Shown: piece by piece, positions 47,614 through 59,908 of the stretch
How positions within the stretch are numbered: position 1 is the stretch's first letter
How the letters are laid out: every line of letters starts with the position of its first letter
Origin: Panorpa germanica
Lineage: Eukaryota; Arthropoda; Insecta; Mecoptera; Panorpidae
DNA: 64,000 nucleotides
Direction: 5' to 3'
NCBI GenBank assembly: GCA_963678705.1
Contig: OY783206.1
Coordinates: forward strand, 16,751,807-16,815,806
Notes under the pieces: generated by a model
Databases searched by the model: none
Seen by the model: the letters and a program-made list of their open reading frames with translations, nothing else
Told to the model about the DNA's origin: nothing
Made by a program: the position numbers and the translations under genes

Positions 47614-48155
47614 ATATTTATAAATATCACTCATTATACGTAGAAAAAATTTCAATACTCCTTGCGGTACTAAATATTTAGACGTTGACTGTTAAACTTT
47701 GCATTTTGACGTATGTTTTGCGATTTGGCAAAGTTTTTTTGGTTGCCTTTTATCGCCCCTAATAATGTTCGTAATAATAAAATTCGTTTCTTGATAAAAT
47801 ATGCTGAAAGTGAGCTACTTTTAATCGCTTTTAACTCACAAAACAAGCGTTTCTACAAATAAAGCAATATTCCATTTTCTTGACCTAATTTTTGTTATTT
47901 TTTGTCCTTTTTAGCGGGTTGCAATCAAAAAAGTTAAGATTTCCTTACGTAAATTTCTATTTATAAACGAATGCTTTTGAAAGGAAGATGAGAATCTGGT
48001 AGTGACAGAATAATTATCTCGAGTCCTTGAAAGCTAGTCATCGACGCCAAGTTATAGAGAAGGTATTTCCCATATTCTTACAGATCTTTTTGAATTAAGG
48101 TAGCTCCTTATTAAAATCACTGTTCCACAGAATTTAATAATATTTAAAAATGGTG

Positions 48156-48886
48156 TTAAGGAGGTATAGGACGTTAACGTAAATGATGAAAACGTTGTGA
48201 AATTTGGAGGGTCAATACAAATAGGTGAAGCACATGCTGTCTCAAAATTTTAGAGATCTAGGGTTCCTAGTTTTTTTTTTCTACATGATTAAAAATAGTC
48301 ATTTTCCATACAAATCATAATTTTTAGCTCAATTTCACAACATGTTCACAATATAACTTTTAACTATGAAAAAATGGTGACACGACTTTCAAAAACTAGG
48401 TGTATATAAAAGAATCTTTTCTGTAACTATTGCAAAAAGAAAATAATCAAAAGGATAAGGATATACGAAAATATTTTAATAAAACCAGTAAGAAACAGTA
48501 AGTGTAAGTCATAAGCCGGCAACGTTGCAAATCCCATTTTGAGCGGGAAATTTATTTGTCAAAGAACCAAATCACGTTTTCGTCAACAGACGTAAATTTA
48601 CAGCGTTGCCAAATTTATTATTCCTTTTTCAAAATATTTAATTTGAATTTAAATTGAATTAATATAAATTTGATATTAATTATAGGTAATTTTTCATTTA
48701 TTTAACTATTATATGCATACAAAAATCATTTTAACTAGCAAATAGCAGTTTACTAGGGAATTGAAAAATTCATTTTCAAAGATACAGATCCAATATTTGC
48801 TCGTCCCTCATGTACTTCGTATTTTGCATTTCGTATTACCGAGAGATAAACTTTTTACATTGACGGTACGTCCTGTACCTCCTTAA
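48156..48886 (-). mobile_element. TTAA-flanked piggyBac-like MITE, copy 2
   Basis: The same family in the opposite orientation, 731 bp, with TTAA on both sides and termini GGAGGTATAGGACGT / ACGTCCTGTACCTCC. Confidence 0.78.
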
Positions 48887-49111
48887 TATAAGTGTCCTTA
48901 ATTGAATAACAAAATTTCAAATATTTTGATCAGCTGTAAAGCGAGATCCACAGAGCTATGTAAAAGGTTTAGACGATTTTGTAAATTGTTTGATCAGCTA
49001 GTAAGGTTTATAATGTTGATATTTTTTTAAAACAGCGAAGTCGACAACATATTATGTGAAATATATTTGTTACTATACTACAGTTGTGTAGTGCAATTGC
49101 GTCGCAATTGT

Positions 49112-49449
49112 GTTAGGCCGTCCGCACATGATGCGACTGATTGCAAACCTTAGCCCCGAATCTGCCCGAACCGAATGAGAATGGAACTGTGTTGTTAGTG
49201 AGAGAACGAACGTGTATACGAGTCAGAGAAAACACACGGTACGAACTAAACTAAACTGGTTTTGAGCACGTTTTCAGCGACTCTGTTTCTCGGTCTCGGA
49301 GATGTGCACAAATGCTATTCAAAATTATTTAAATACATACAATTACGACACAATAAAATCCCTTATTATGCTATTGTTAAAAATTCTATAGAGTCACGAT
49401 ACACGGCACGACTAGTTTGCAATCAGTTGACTCGTGTGCAAAGGGCCTA
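49112..49449. mobile_element. TIR element family H, copy 3
   Basis: TTAGGCCGTCCGCACATGAT to CTCGTGTGCAAAGGGCCTAA. The middle again contains a family C end, here GAGATGTGCACAAATGC. Confidence 0.65.
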
Positions 49450-49462
49450 AGTATCCTATATA

Positions 49463-50042
49463 TCCTATAAAAATTCTAAGACTTTTGACATCCTCGGATT
49501 TTTTCCTGATTTTCCTAGAAACCCGTAGTTTTGAAAAAACTAAAAAAAAATTCTTTACTTTTTGCTCTACAACTTTTAATTCGTAAAAGATAGAAAGTTG
49601 AAATTTGGTATGTGTATTACGGTGTTCAATGCAAACATTTTTTTAAAATTAGAAATTAAAAAATTGGAAAAGGGGGCGTTGAGAAAATTAGGGGGCTCTG
49701 TAGGAATCTTTGGAGAAAACTCAAATTTTGGATTATTTAATAATGAAATATGTTATTAAAAAAGAAAATTCAAAATTCAAATTCAAAAAATTTATTTTGG
49801 GGCACGGGGTTGGTTTTTGTCGAGGATAAATATTTATATAAATAAATTGAAAATATTTTTTATATTGTTAAAGAAAATATTTTTTTTAGTCAATTTGTAT
49901 GAAAAATTATTTTATTATTGAGCGAGTTAAATATTTCATTTTGAAAATAGAATTAAAATTTGAAATGAAATTACGAATTATTTTATTGCATTCAAATCAT
50001 ACACACGAAGAAGACGTCGCTTGCAACGGGGGTAAACTCTAG
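49463..50042 (+). mobile_element. Helitron-like element H13
   Basis: Ends GTCGCTTGCAACGGGGGTAA then ACTCTAG and T. The 5' part is truncated and a segment in the second half is missing. Confidence 0.65.
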
Positions 50043-50674
50043 TATGTAACTAAAGGCTTGCGTATTGAGAACAATCTCCCAGAAGAATAAAGTACTACCT
50101 TATATGAAGTATACGTAACTTTTGTATTTAATATACGACTGTACTTTTGCCACTAGTATTGCCGCAAGCTTTAACAAAATTTATAGTTTCTTATAAATAA
50201 TATTTGTTTTTTTGATTTTCCCGGCATGTGAGCAACTTTCCACACAAGGTAAGAAAATTTCGCAAGATATTTGGCATGTGTTTTAAATTTGGATCAAAAA
50301 TATTGCCCTAATTGTATTACCTTAATAATATGTATGTCAGTAAAACAGAAATTACCAAAACGACACACGAAATTAAATAATCGGTTTGAACAAATTTGTA
50401 ATATAAATATGTAGGATATCAAGTTTCAGGACCACGTGGTCTTCGAACGCAAAACGCCCCCTTGTTTTATTCATATGGCGTTGTACAAGATCAATACGAA
50501 ATAAAAAAAATTATATTTCTCCATTCTGCAGTCACAGAGATGACGAAATATTCGTAGTAATATGTGTGGTTAAAATCAGGGGTTGAAAACCAGATTGGAA
50601 GTGCCACACATTTGAATTTCAGTTTTGCCGCTTGTTTTAGCTCTGTGTATGATGTCACAAAAGAAATAAGTAAC

Positions 50675-50815
50675 CGAGCTGAATAATTATTTTTCCTTTT
50701 TCACAACCATCGTAATATAAAACTGATGGGAGACTTGACCCAGTTGTTAGTAGTAAATAACGTATCACACATACACTCGTTTGCGTCTCTGTTGTATAAA
50801 AGAGATGGAAAAACA
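50675..50815. repeat. Repeat with TATAAAAGAGATGG, copy 2
   Basis: The same blocks as the copy at 30785. Both may be parts of a larger decayed element. Confidence 0.5.
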
Positions 50816-50919
50816 TCGGATTTATTTTTTGTAACTTTGAATCTCTGTAATAATTAATTAGAAAGATTAGTTAGGCATGCAGGGGTACGAGAGGAAAGGG
50901 AGGAGCTAGCGTCAAACTA

Positions 50920-51075
50920 TGTAATTTGTTTCAAAACATTTTATACCCAATAATTTTTAAATAGTTTTCATAATAGGAAGCACAAAATGTCTTCTGGACT
51001 TGATAGAAAAAAACCCACGTTCCAATTGAGGGTAGGGGGGAGGTTGTTATAGTAAAAGCTACGTTAGAAAAAAGA
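50920..51075. repeat. Repeat M, copy 2
   Basis: AAATGTCTTCTGGACTTGAT, ACGTTCCAATTGAGGG and AGGTTGTTATAGTAAAAGCT match copy 1 with many changes. Confidence 0.45.
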
Positions 51076-51283
51076 AGGAATTTTACAGAAGTCAAAATGG
51101 AACCATATGGTTTGTGGCCGATATATGGAAATAAAAGAGTCGAAAAGAAACCTCACGAAAATGTTGGGTTTTTAATCTAAAAGCAAAATTAAGTGGTAAA
51201 AAATCGTAACTTTTGAAACTTTAACTTTAACCCGGCATTATCAGCAAACCGGAAGTAAATTATCAAATATGTGTTACCAACGT

Positions 51284-51612
51284 CAGGGGCGGCCTTAGTG
51301 ATTGCGAGGCTCGGGCAGTAGAACTTTGTTAGGAACTTGTTCTTTGTATAATTTGTAAATTGTAAGTAAGTACTTTTGATGATAATTGACGAGAAATAAA
51401 ATTTTATATTGGAAGTTTTTTAAAAGTTAACAAGCACAAAGACGACAAATATTAATGATGATAATCTAAGGTAAATGAATGCCTTAAAAATATACGCAGT
51501 GGTTCTAGTGGAATTTCTAAAGTTCGAGGCACGAGATTTATATACATATATAGTAATAAAGTATAGTAATGAAGTACTATAGAATGCAAGGCCCCCTCTA
51601 AGGCCGCCTCTA
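51284..51612. mobile_element. hAT-type MITE, ACCAACGT duplication
   Basis: CAGGGGCGGCCTTAG to CTAAGGCCGCCTCTA, 329 bp. Perfect 8-bp duplication ACCAACGT at 51276-51283 and 51613-51620. Single copy in the window. Confidence 0.82.
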
Positions 51613-51620
51613 ACCAACGT

Positions 51621-52407
51621 AATACATTGAAGCTTTGTGAATGTAACTATGCGATTTACATGATCTGCATTCCTTTCTACCAACTGATATTCAAAAAAGA
51701 AGATAATTAGGTTGGCAATCCCTGTTCTGCATGAGATGATATTGATTTCGCAGCATCTTTTACGCATGCGCTAAATTCGTGTGGCCTTTTAGTGTTTAAG
51801 GGTGAGAATGAAAGTAGCATGGGTGCTTTAGTACAACCCTATTCAAAACTAGTACGTCCAAAAATGTTGCTGAAACGAATTTGATATTGACGGGAATCAA
51901 CCCACTGAAATTATAAAAATGTCAACATTGTTAAAAACTTAACAGTGTAGGTTGAAGGGATAGAATAGGGGGTGGTACTGCCACCCTTATTGGGTGAGAT
52001 CCTTTACAAACTGTCAATTCGTATTACACATACGATAGAGAGAGGGTTGAACCACCCCCTGGGGTAGGATGTATCTAATTATTAGAGCTACCATAACCTA
52101 GGGTACAGTTGTACTTAAACTATTCAAAATAAATGAGAAACAAATGAAGAAATTTGCGGATAAATGTCCATTTGTACATATAGCCAGTGGCGCACTTACC
52201 TTTTGGAGCTCCACATTTAAATGTAACAATAGGTTTACAATAAAATTCAACTTGCACAGTATGTGTCCACCTCCAGTGACGCAACTGTATCTATTTATTA
52301 CTTCATTTAATGAAGTCCTCCTCAGTCTCTTGAAGGTAGTCCATTCTTCCATTAGTGTATTTGGATGGTTCACAACTCGGTCTTCTATTTCACCGGTCGA
52401 GTTTTAA
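51621..52407. other. No gene seen
   Basis: Open frames in both directions at 52098-52407 overlap each other and resemble no family known to me. The sequence is GC-richer near 51950-52060. Confidence 0.4.
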
Positions 52408-53042
52408 TGGGCTTGTGTCCTCATTTTTTAGTGGTCGATTTTTCAATTGTTGATTGAAATTGACATTAATAAATGTGTATTGGCGTGTCTATTTTATTAA
52501 ATATCTAAATGTTGACGAAGATATAGCAATTAAAAGTTTGAATTGTAGTTTTAGCGCTAGAAATGGTCGGCCATATTTTTATGACGTGAAATGCATTTTA
52601 ACGTCAGTTATTTGTTGAGTATGTCAGTGCTGTGGTAATTTTCTGTAGCTGTTGGTAGTCAAATAATCAAGTCAAGTCAAAGAATAATAAGTTTTTATTT
52701 TATTTAACCCTGCTAAGGCAGACATAATATTAAAATTTTATTGTTCCTCGAAGTAGCTGTAAATAATATTTGATATTTTGATATATAAACACATATAGCT
52801 GAGATTTATGAGCTGTAAGGTTGGTAACCTTACACAAGGATTGTGATGTCACATGCATTTGGAATTTGTACAACGTTGAATCGCTTTAATAATTAAAAAG
52901 ACAAAATGACTTTTTTAATTGTTAATATCTTTTAACATATAAGGAGTTATTAAAAAATAATTGAACATTTGAGGTTCTAGTAACCCACTTTATCAATATA
53001 TAGTACACCTTTATAGAAATTAAAACATAGGGCACAAGCCCA
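52408..53042 (+). mobile_element. Spy-like element copy 7
   Basis: 635 bp, TGGGCTTGTGTCCT to GGGCACAAGCCCA, flanked by TTTTAA and TTTCTT. The most complete copy, good for a consensus. Confidence 0.8.
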
Positions 53043-53595
53043 TTTCTTGTCTCACTGTATGCTTGGCAAGATCGTGGTGCAGTCTTTCGTTTGTAATATC
53101 CCACAGTGCATCTACAATCATGCGTAATGTCTTAGAATTGATTCTAAGAGTTTTTTATCTTTGTCTACTCAAACATTGAGATCTTACAAAGATTGCAATC
53201 TAAAACATTACGTTGTGAATCATAACTTAAATTTACAAATACATTAAAAAAGCCAGTGCATTACGGTTTCTAAATACGCCTCTGTATAAATCTACTGCTT
53301 CTTACATTGTATCGCAACAATGACTAATCGCCTCATTGACAATAAAATTTACCTGAATTGAGATACCTTTCTATAGTGATTTAGCATATTGATTTTTAAG
53401 AAGGCACGGATCCTTGATCTACAGATATCATTTTCTTAAGATACTAAATGCATAGTCGTAAAAATAATGTAATCATTTGGTCCTTTGCTCCCTTAAAATA
53501 ACCTTGGACATTCTCGTAAATATGATCAATTAGTACTTACAACTCAGTCTGATTACAAAATGAAAGTTTAAAATTACAATTCCGGGAATTTACTA

Positions 53596-54084
53596 CAGTA
53601 GGGCCTCGGTAATCCGGACTCTCGCTTGTTCGGTGATCGCTGTAATCCGGCCGGGCAATGGGATTCGCGGGGGAGGCCCGGCGGCGTGTAGGTGCGGGGG
53701 CTGTCATGAGCCAATGCGCCGTCAGTCTTTTGTTTATCGCCTTTCGTGTAATACGTAGAATTTGATAGCCACGAAGTTATGTTTCTCCGTCGACTTAGAG
53801 ACCGGGCTTTCGAAATGAAGTGCGAAAATTATAAACAGAAGAGTATTACAGACTTTTTCAAGAAGAATTAACTAATGTTTTATTTTAACTTACTGATTTC
53901 CTTACATAGTTGTAATTTTCAACATGTAGATTTTGTCTATATGCTATAATTTAAAAATTGATTAAAGAAACTAAGGTTAAACATGTGTTTCATTAACATT
54001 TAATATGGCATACTATAATCCGGACGCCTCGATAATCCGGAAAGGGTCTTGTTTTTGTCTCTCCGGATTAACGAGGCCCTACTG
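53596..54084 (+). mobile_element. pogo/Tigger-like element with transposase C-terminal remnant
   Basis: TA then CAGTAGGGCCTCGGTAATCC at the left, mirrored by GGATTAACGAGGCCCTACTG then TA at the right. A reading frame at 53788-53871 ends in QKSITDFFKKN and stop, preceded by RLRDRAFEMKCENYK. It resembles the C-terminus of pogo-type DDE transposases, where a PCNA-binding box (Q-x2-I-x2-FF) is known. The catalytic part is deleted, so it is non-autonomous. The GC-rich left half stands out from its surroundings. Confidence 0.8.
53788..53871 (+). pseudogene. Transposase C-terminal remnant with PIP-box-like motif
   Basis: 27 codons from RLRDRAFEMK to QKSITDFFKKN and a TAA. QKSITDFF fits the PCNA-interacting consensus Q-x2-[ILM]-x2-[FY]-[FY]. 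Only the tail of the enzyme is left. Confidence 0.6.
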
Positions 54085-54086
54085 TA

Positions 54087-55199
54087 TATATTATTTGATT
54101 ACAATTGGATAATTGCATTGGGTTTAAATTCTATAAAATTGTACTTTTTTACATCAACAAAAATTAAACTACTTTTCAAAATCCAGAATTCTGAATCATT
54201 ATTAAATACTATATTCAGAGAATTCAGACCCGGAATCGTCCCAGTAAACAATTTGGTGAAGTGCCCTATTTGGTAAAGTTCGAGTCACTCGTACAATTCT
54301 ATTCTAACGCTTTACAACTTCGAAGCAACAACACAGAAACCAATTTTAGTTCAAATTTATTCCCTACCTGTCAAGATTTTGTGAAATAAAATCTGATATA
54401 TGTAGTCTTAGCAAGTTCGTTAATAGTTCAAAAGTGGTACACAAAAGTCGCTTTTAGTTAAAATTCATTCTCTACCTGTCACAGATTTTGTGTTAGTGTT
54501 AGATTTTTTTAATAATAATATTCTTTCTTTTTCCAGCATCATTCATTAAGTATTTCTGTTTCTTTCCCACATGGATATATTTTTTTTAAGTTCACTTTCA
54601 TCTTAATTATTTCAAAGTGAGAGAGAAACGAGATGTGGTTAGACAAGTAAAATATATTTTACACTTGTATACTTGTAAGTATTTCGTTCAGAACAGTATG
54701 TTTAAAGTATATGCTATCCTTTTTCAACAAATATTTCTTCAATGGTAATAGGCACACGCTGTCTCCCTCAATCTCCGAATATAATGTGTTTATACGAATA
54801 CGAGTATTAGAACTGTAAACATCGATGCTAAGACAGAGGTTTTAAACCTAACGCAGACCTGCCGATCGTGGATTTTTGAATCACCAAAACAATGTAAAAA
54901 ACTAATATAACGAGTATTGTTGAAGATGAATAATATTCATTAAAAAATCACGATCCGTACTAAAGATTACATCTATTTATTTCTTCATTTAAATATTTAT
55001 ATTTTGTAGACTCTAAAAAGTAGAATTCCATTAAGTTTTATACCCCTGCCATCCCTGCTAGTGTCAAGTTTATAACTCCGGTCATAAATCATAAACCGAC
55101 TCCGCTTTTAATTCAGCAGTGAACCGTCGTTGCGATCTCTGTAACTCATAAAAAGGGCCTTTCCTATGAACAACTGAATAGAAAACGAACGAAACGAAA
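54087..55199. other. No gene or clear repeat seen
   Basis: AT-rich. A diverged direct repeat of about 90 bp (TTTTAGTT-AAATT-ATTC-CTACCTGTCA) occurs at 54340 and 54450. Confidence 0.45.
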
Positions 55200-55789
55200 A
55201 TTGATGTTAATAAATGTGTATTGGCGTTTTTATTTTATTAAATATCTAAATGTTAACGGAGTTATAGCAATTAAAAGTTTGAATTGTAGTTTTAGCGCTA
55301 GAAATGGTCGGCCATATTTGTATGACGTGAAATGCATTTTAACGGCAGTTATTTGTTGAGTAGGTCAGTGCTATGGTAATGTTTTGTAGCTGTTGGTAGT
55401 CAAATAATCAAGTCAAATCAAAGAATAATAAGTTTTTATTTTATTTAACCCTGCTAAGGCAGACATAATATTGAAATTTTATTGTTCCTTGAAATAGATG
55501 TAAATAATATTTGATATTTTGATATACTCCTATAAATACATATAGCAAAGATTTATGAGCTGTAAGGTTGGTAACCTTACACAAGGATTGTGATGTCACA
55601 TGCACTTGGAATGTGTACAACATTGAATTCCTTTAATAATTAAAGAGATAAAATGACTTTTTTAATGGTCAATATCTCTTAACATATAAGGAGTTATTAA
55701 AAAATAATTGAACATTTGAGGTTCTAGTAACCCACTTTATTAATATAAAGTACACCTTTGTAGAAATTAAGACATAGGACACAAGCCCA
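55200..55789 (+). mobile_element. Spy-like element copy 8, left end missing
   Basis: Begins inside the family at ATTGATGTTAATAAATG and ends in AGGACACAAGCCCA next to TTT. Confidence 0.72.
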
Positions 55790-56576
55790 TTTATGAAACA
55801 CATAACTTTTTCTCTGCTTATTTAGACCATTTTATTCTTTTACTGCTTTAGAAATTTCTTGTAGAAAAATATGGTGAGAAAACGACTGTCATATAGAAAA
55901 GTAATTAAAGTGGATGCTTGCCCTTCTATCCCACCCCCAGGAAGGGTGCTTTCTCAATACGCCTTGATATACATTAATTTATAACTTGGTACTAAACACC
56001 CTACTGTGAAATAACTTAGTCCAACATCATAACCTACATTGTAGTATAAAGAAATATCTTAATAAAATTGTTCCCACAGGCTGTACTCTCTTAAATTTAC
56101 CTGAGTTTTATAATTAAGAAGTTTTGTGATTAAAAGGAAATTATGATATTGGATGACATCTGGTAATCATAGAGTTTAAATACAGCTGATTATTTTTTTG
56201 GCTTGATAAATGAAGATGTAGCGATGTATGAAATAATACGTTGTACAAATATAATAGAGTTACCCTATCACATCATCTTTTATATTTAGTTCTAGTTTGG
56301 ATAATTGAATTGAATAAGACCAGGTTCTTAACAAAGGACGACGGGTACTCTTTGAAATAAGTTCGTTATATTTTTTATGGGTAGACGGGGTGTTTGTATG
56401 GGCCCTTTAGAATTGAAAATTGCTTAAGTGTGAAGGTTAAATATATAGTTTCTTGTAAAAAATAAACCAGCTACATTAATTTAAGGAGTTTCAAGATAGG
56501 AGGCTAAAATACAAGTCGTTTTTTATGGTTTTTAGAGATTAGACAAATTTCTATTTTCCATTTCTGTTTAACACAA

Positions 56577-57207
56577 TGGGCATGTGTCCTATGTCTTAAT
56601 TCCTATAAAAGTGTACTATATATTGATAAAGTGGGTTACTAGAACCTCAAATGTTCAATTAATTTTTAATAACTCCTTATATGTTAAGAGACATTAACAA
56701 TTAAAAAAGTGATTTTGTCTCTATAATTATTAAAGGGATTCAACGTTGTACACATTCTAAATGCATGTGACATCACAACTGCTGCTAACCTTACAGCTTA
56801 TAAATCTGTGCTAAAATATGTATTTATATATCAAAATATCAAATATTATGATATAGCTGTATTTCTAGGAACAATCAAATTTCAATATTATGTCTGCCTT
56901 AGCAGGGTTAAATAAAATAAAAACTTATTATTCTTTGATTTGACTTGATTATTTGACTACCAATAGCTACAAAACATTACCACAGCACTGACCTACTCAA
57001 CAAATAACTGACGTTAAAATGCATTTCACGTTATACAAATATGGCCGACAATTTCTAGCGCTAAAACTACAATTCAAATTTTTAATTGCTATATCTCCGT
57101 CAACATTTAGATATTTAAAAAAATAGACATGCCAATACACATTTATTAACATCAATTTCAATCAACAATTGAAAAATCGACCACTAAAAAATGAGGACAC
57201 AAGCCTT
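56577..57207 (-). mobile_element. Spy-like element copy 9
   Basis: About 630 bp in the reverse sense, TGGGCATGTGTCCT to AGGACACAAGCCT, flanked by ACAA and TTT. Confidence 0.76.
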
Positions 57208-58020
57208 TTGACGAAACCAATGCAGTTGTAATTAGTAACACTTCAAGTGGCGAACGTATATATAGCTATATTATATATAATATTTAAACATGAAACTGCA
57301 TATTATCAACAAAAACCAAAATTTGACGGTCAATGTTACACACCGTTATCCTAATTTGCATATAGTATTCCTGCAATACCCAATTTCCAAGTAACATATC
57401 TTAACAAACGATTTCCGCTTCTAAGAAACATGTAACTCTTTACCAATAAGGTTGGGATTCCCATGACCGCGTTAAGGATGATGATTTTATATACACTATT
57501 GCATAATACAATATTATTTTTTTAACCCATGACCATAACCTCAAACAAAACAATAAATATTAATCAAATGTACTTTGAATAAGTGTGTAAGAAAATAAAT
57601 AGTTTAAGAAACGCTATTTGATTGATTTGTTATTAGTTGTGACGTAATTATACTCATATCTATCGTATTGTTACATTGGTTGAATAGACTTGTGTATATG
57701 TATTGTTTTGTTTTGTTTGTAAGTTGACGTATCTAAGACCGTACGATGGCCTGTACCGTATACGTAGTCCTGATATACTGCGAAACTATTTCAAATTAAA
57801 TAGGTCATACACAAGTTCAAACATGTCTGTGATCACCTTATCATGAAAAAATTTCCACCAGCTACATAAAATCACTATTGTATTGTATCTAGATTCATTA
57901 GCTGAAGAGTAGTGTGTGTAAAACACGACACTCTTAATGTAGTTGTCGTCAGTTGACGTGCTGTAAGCCTGATCGGTAGAATCTTATTATTTTGTACAAA
58001 TAAAAGGGATGTCTATATAA
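57208..58020. other. No gene or clear repeat seen
   Basis: AT-rich DNA between two Spy-like copies. No coding segment recognised. Confidence 0.45.
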
Positions 58021-58635
58021 TGGGCCTGTGTCCTATGTCTTAATTTCTATAAAGGTGTACTATATATTGATAAAGTGGGTTACTAGAATCTCAAATGTTC
58101 AATTATTTTTTAATAACTTCTTATATGTTAAGAGATATTAACAATTAAAAAAGTCTAATTATTAAAGGGATTCAACGTTGTACATATTCCAAGTGCATGT
58201 GACATCACAATCCTTGTGTAAGGTTACCAACCTTACAGATCATAAATCTCTGCTATATGTATTTATATATCAAATATTATTTACAGCTATTTCAAGGAAC
58301 AATATAATTTCAATATTATGTCTGCCTTAGTCGGGTTAAATAAAATAAAAACTTATTATTCTTTGATTTGACTTGATTATTTGACTACCAACAGCTACAG
58401 AAAATTACCACAGCACTGACATACTCAACAAATAACTGACGCTAAAATGCATTTCACGTCATACAAATATGGCCGACCATTTCTAGCGCTAAAACTACGA
58501 TTCAAATTTTTAATTGCTATATCTCCGTCAACATTTAGATATTTAATAAAATAGACACGCCAATACACATATAATAACATCAATTTCAATCAACAATTGA
58601 AAACTCGACCACTAAAAAATGAGGGCAGAAGCCCA
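58021..58635 (-). mobile_element. Spy-like element copy 10
   Basis: 615 bp, TGGGCCTGTGTCCT to GGGCAGAAGCCCA, flanked by ATAA and TTAT. Confidence 0.78.
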
Positions 58636-58993
58636 TTATTCTGAAAATTTTAAGACGATTGTCCGTTTCGGACTCGAGATAAATTAAATCAAAATTCGAA
58701 TCATTTGTATGTGACATTACTTTTTACACCGGTCTTTTATTAATAAAATTTTAGATTCTGCCGATCTTGTAGTACGTATTGGATCAGCCGACGATTAACT
58801 GTTATTTCTCTTTAACTGACCATGTTATCTAACTTTTGCGATAACTATGAGTTGAGCAACCGGCCCATAAGATACTTGAGCTAAGTCAGCGTAACCTAAA
58901 AGAAAGCGGTTATCATCTTTAAGTGTTATTCTGGTAGTATACCAAAATTGATCAAGCGTATATTCTTCTAATATTTTTAGGAGTATATACGCC

Positions 58994-59211
58994 TATAGTT
59001 CAAATTACGAGAGTTCGGCAGCGACTCATACTTTAAACAAGTTGTGGGGTATAAACTGCCGATATACCGAAAAGGTATTGACTCACTTATTTTTCTATAA
59101 TGTATATAGAAACGAATAAGATAAGATTCATTATCGTATTATAGATTTATACCGCTCTTATAACCTCTTTTAAGTAAAAGTCGTCGTCGAACTATCGTGA
59201 TTTGGACTATA
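58994..59211. mobile_element. TATAGTTC MITE, second copy
   Basis: 218 bp with TATAGTTCAAATTACGAGAG at the left and, read inversely, TATAGTCCAAATCACGATAG at the right. The same family as the copy nested in H2. Confidence 0.75.
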
Positions 59212-59714
59212 CATAATTAAATTTTAAAAACTATTAATAAAAACAAATAAATAATGTATAACATCAATTTTATTATAAATAAATTTAAAAAAAAAATAAC
59301 AATTAATTAATAAAATTTGCATTTTTTAAATAACATAAAACTATTGTGTATAAATAAGAAAAAGGTACAAATTTGTACTAAGTCGCTAATACTAATCACT
59401 GGATCAATTAAAAAATATACTATGTCATGTTAGTAGAAAAAGTTAAGTGTTTTGTGTCCTTTTTATATATCATTTAGCTAAAAAAAAAGCGCCTCCAAAC
59501 CAAAATTGTGCTGCAAGGTGTTAGATATATTACACTTAGAATGTGAACGCGACTATTTTTGATTCTAAACATCTCAAATTTTGATTTTGAGACCTTCTTT
59601 TGAATTATATTTTAAATAAATATTATTCTAAGCAATTATTAATAAAATTAACAAGTATTTTTAATATTTAGAATCGTTCCACTGGTAAATCAGTTATTAA
59701 CTAAAAACTATTTA

Positions 59715-59908
59715 TTAATTCGCTAGTTTCTTAGCACGACGACCCATAATCCAGAAATAAACTGATGGCAAAATAGCTCTCAAGATAATAGCAATCCGGG
59801 GACCAAGAGGGGCGTTAACTATATCCTTTTTTCCTGTGACTACGGCATTTACAATATCGTCAGCGATTTGAGAAGGCGGGGAACCTGTTGCTGTGTTAGA
59901 GTCCATTA
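59715..59908 (-). CDS. DHRS7B: DHRS7B exon 5 (C-terminus)
   Basis: Two bases complete a Val, then [20 protein letters not shown] to [11 protein letters not shown] and TAA. The VMD, ATG-SP and basic C-terminal tail match DHRS7B proteins. The acceptor is TAATTTCAG. An AATAAA overlaps the stop and another lies at 59274-59269. Which is used is unclear. Confidence 0.92.

Noticed and set aside
47274-47681. 135-codon open frame on the plus strand
   Set aside because: It runs through Helitron-like copy H12 into the neighbouring repeat and has no conserved domain.
51420-52407. Frames of 87-115 codons on both strands
   Set aside because: One overlaps a hAT-type element and the others mirror each other. 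None resembles a known protein.
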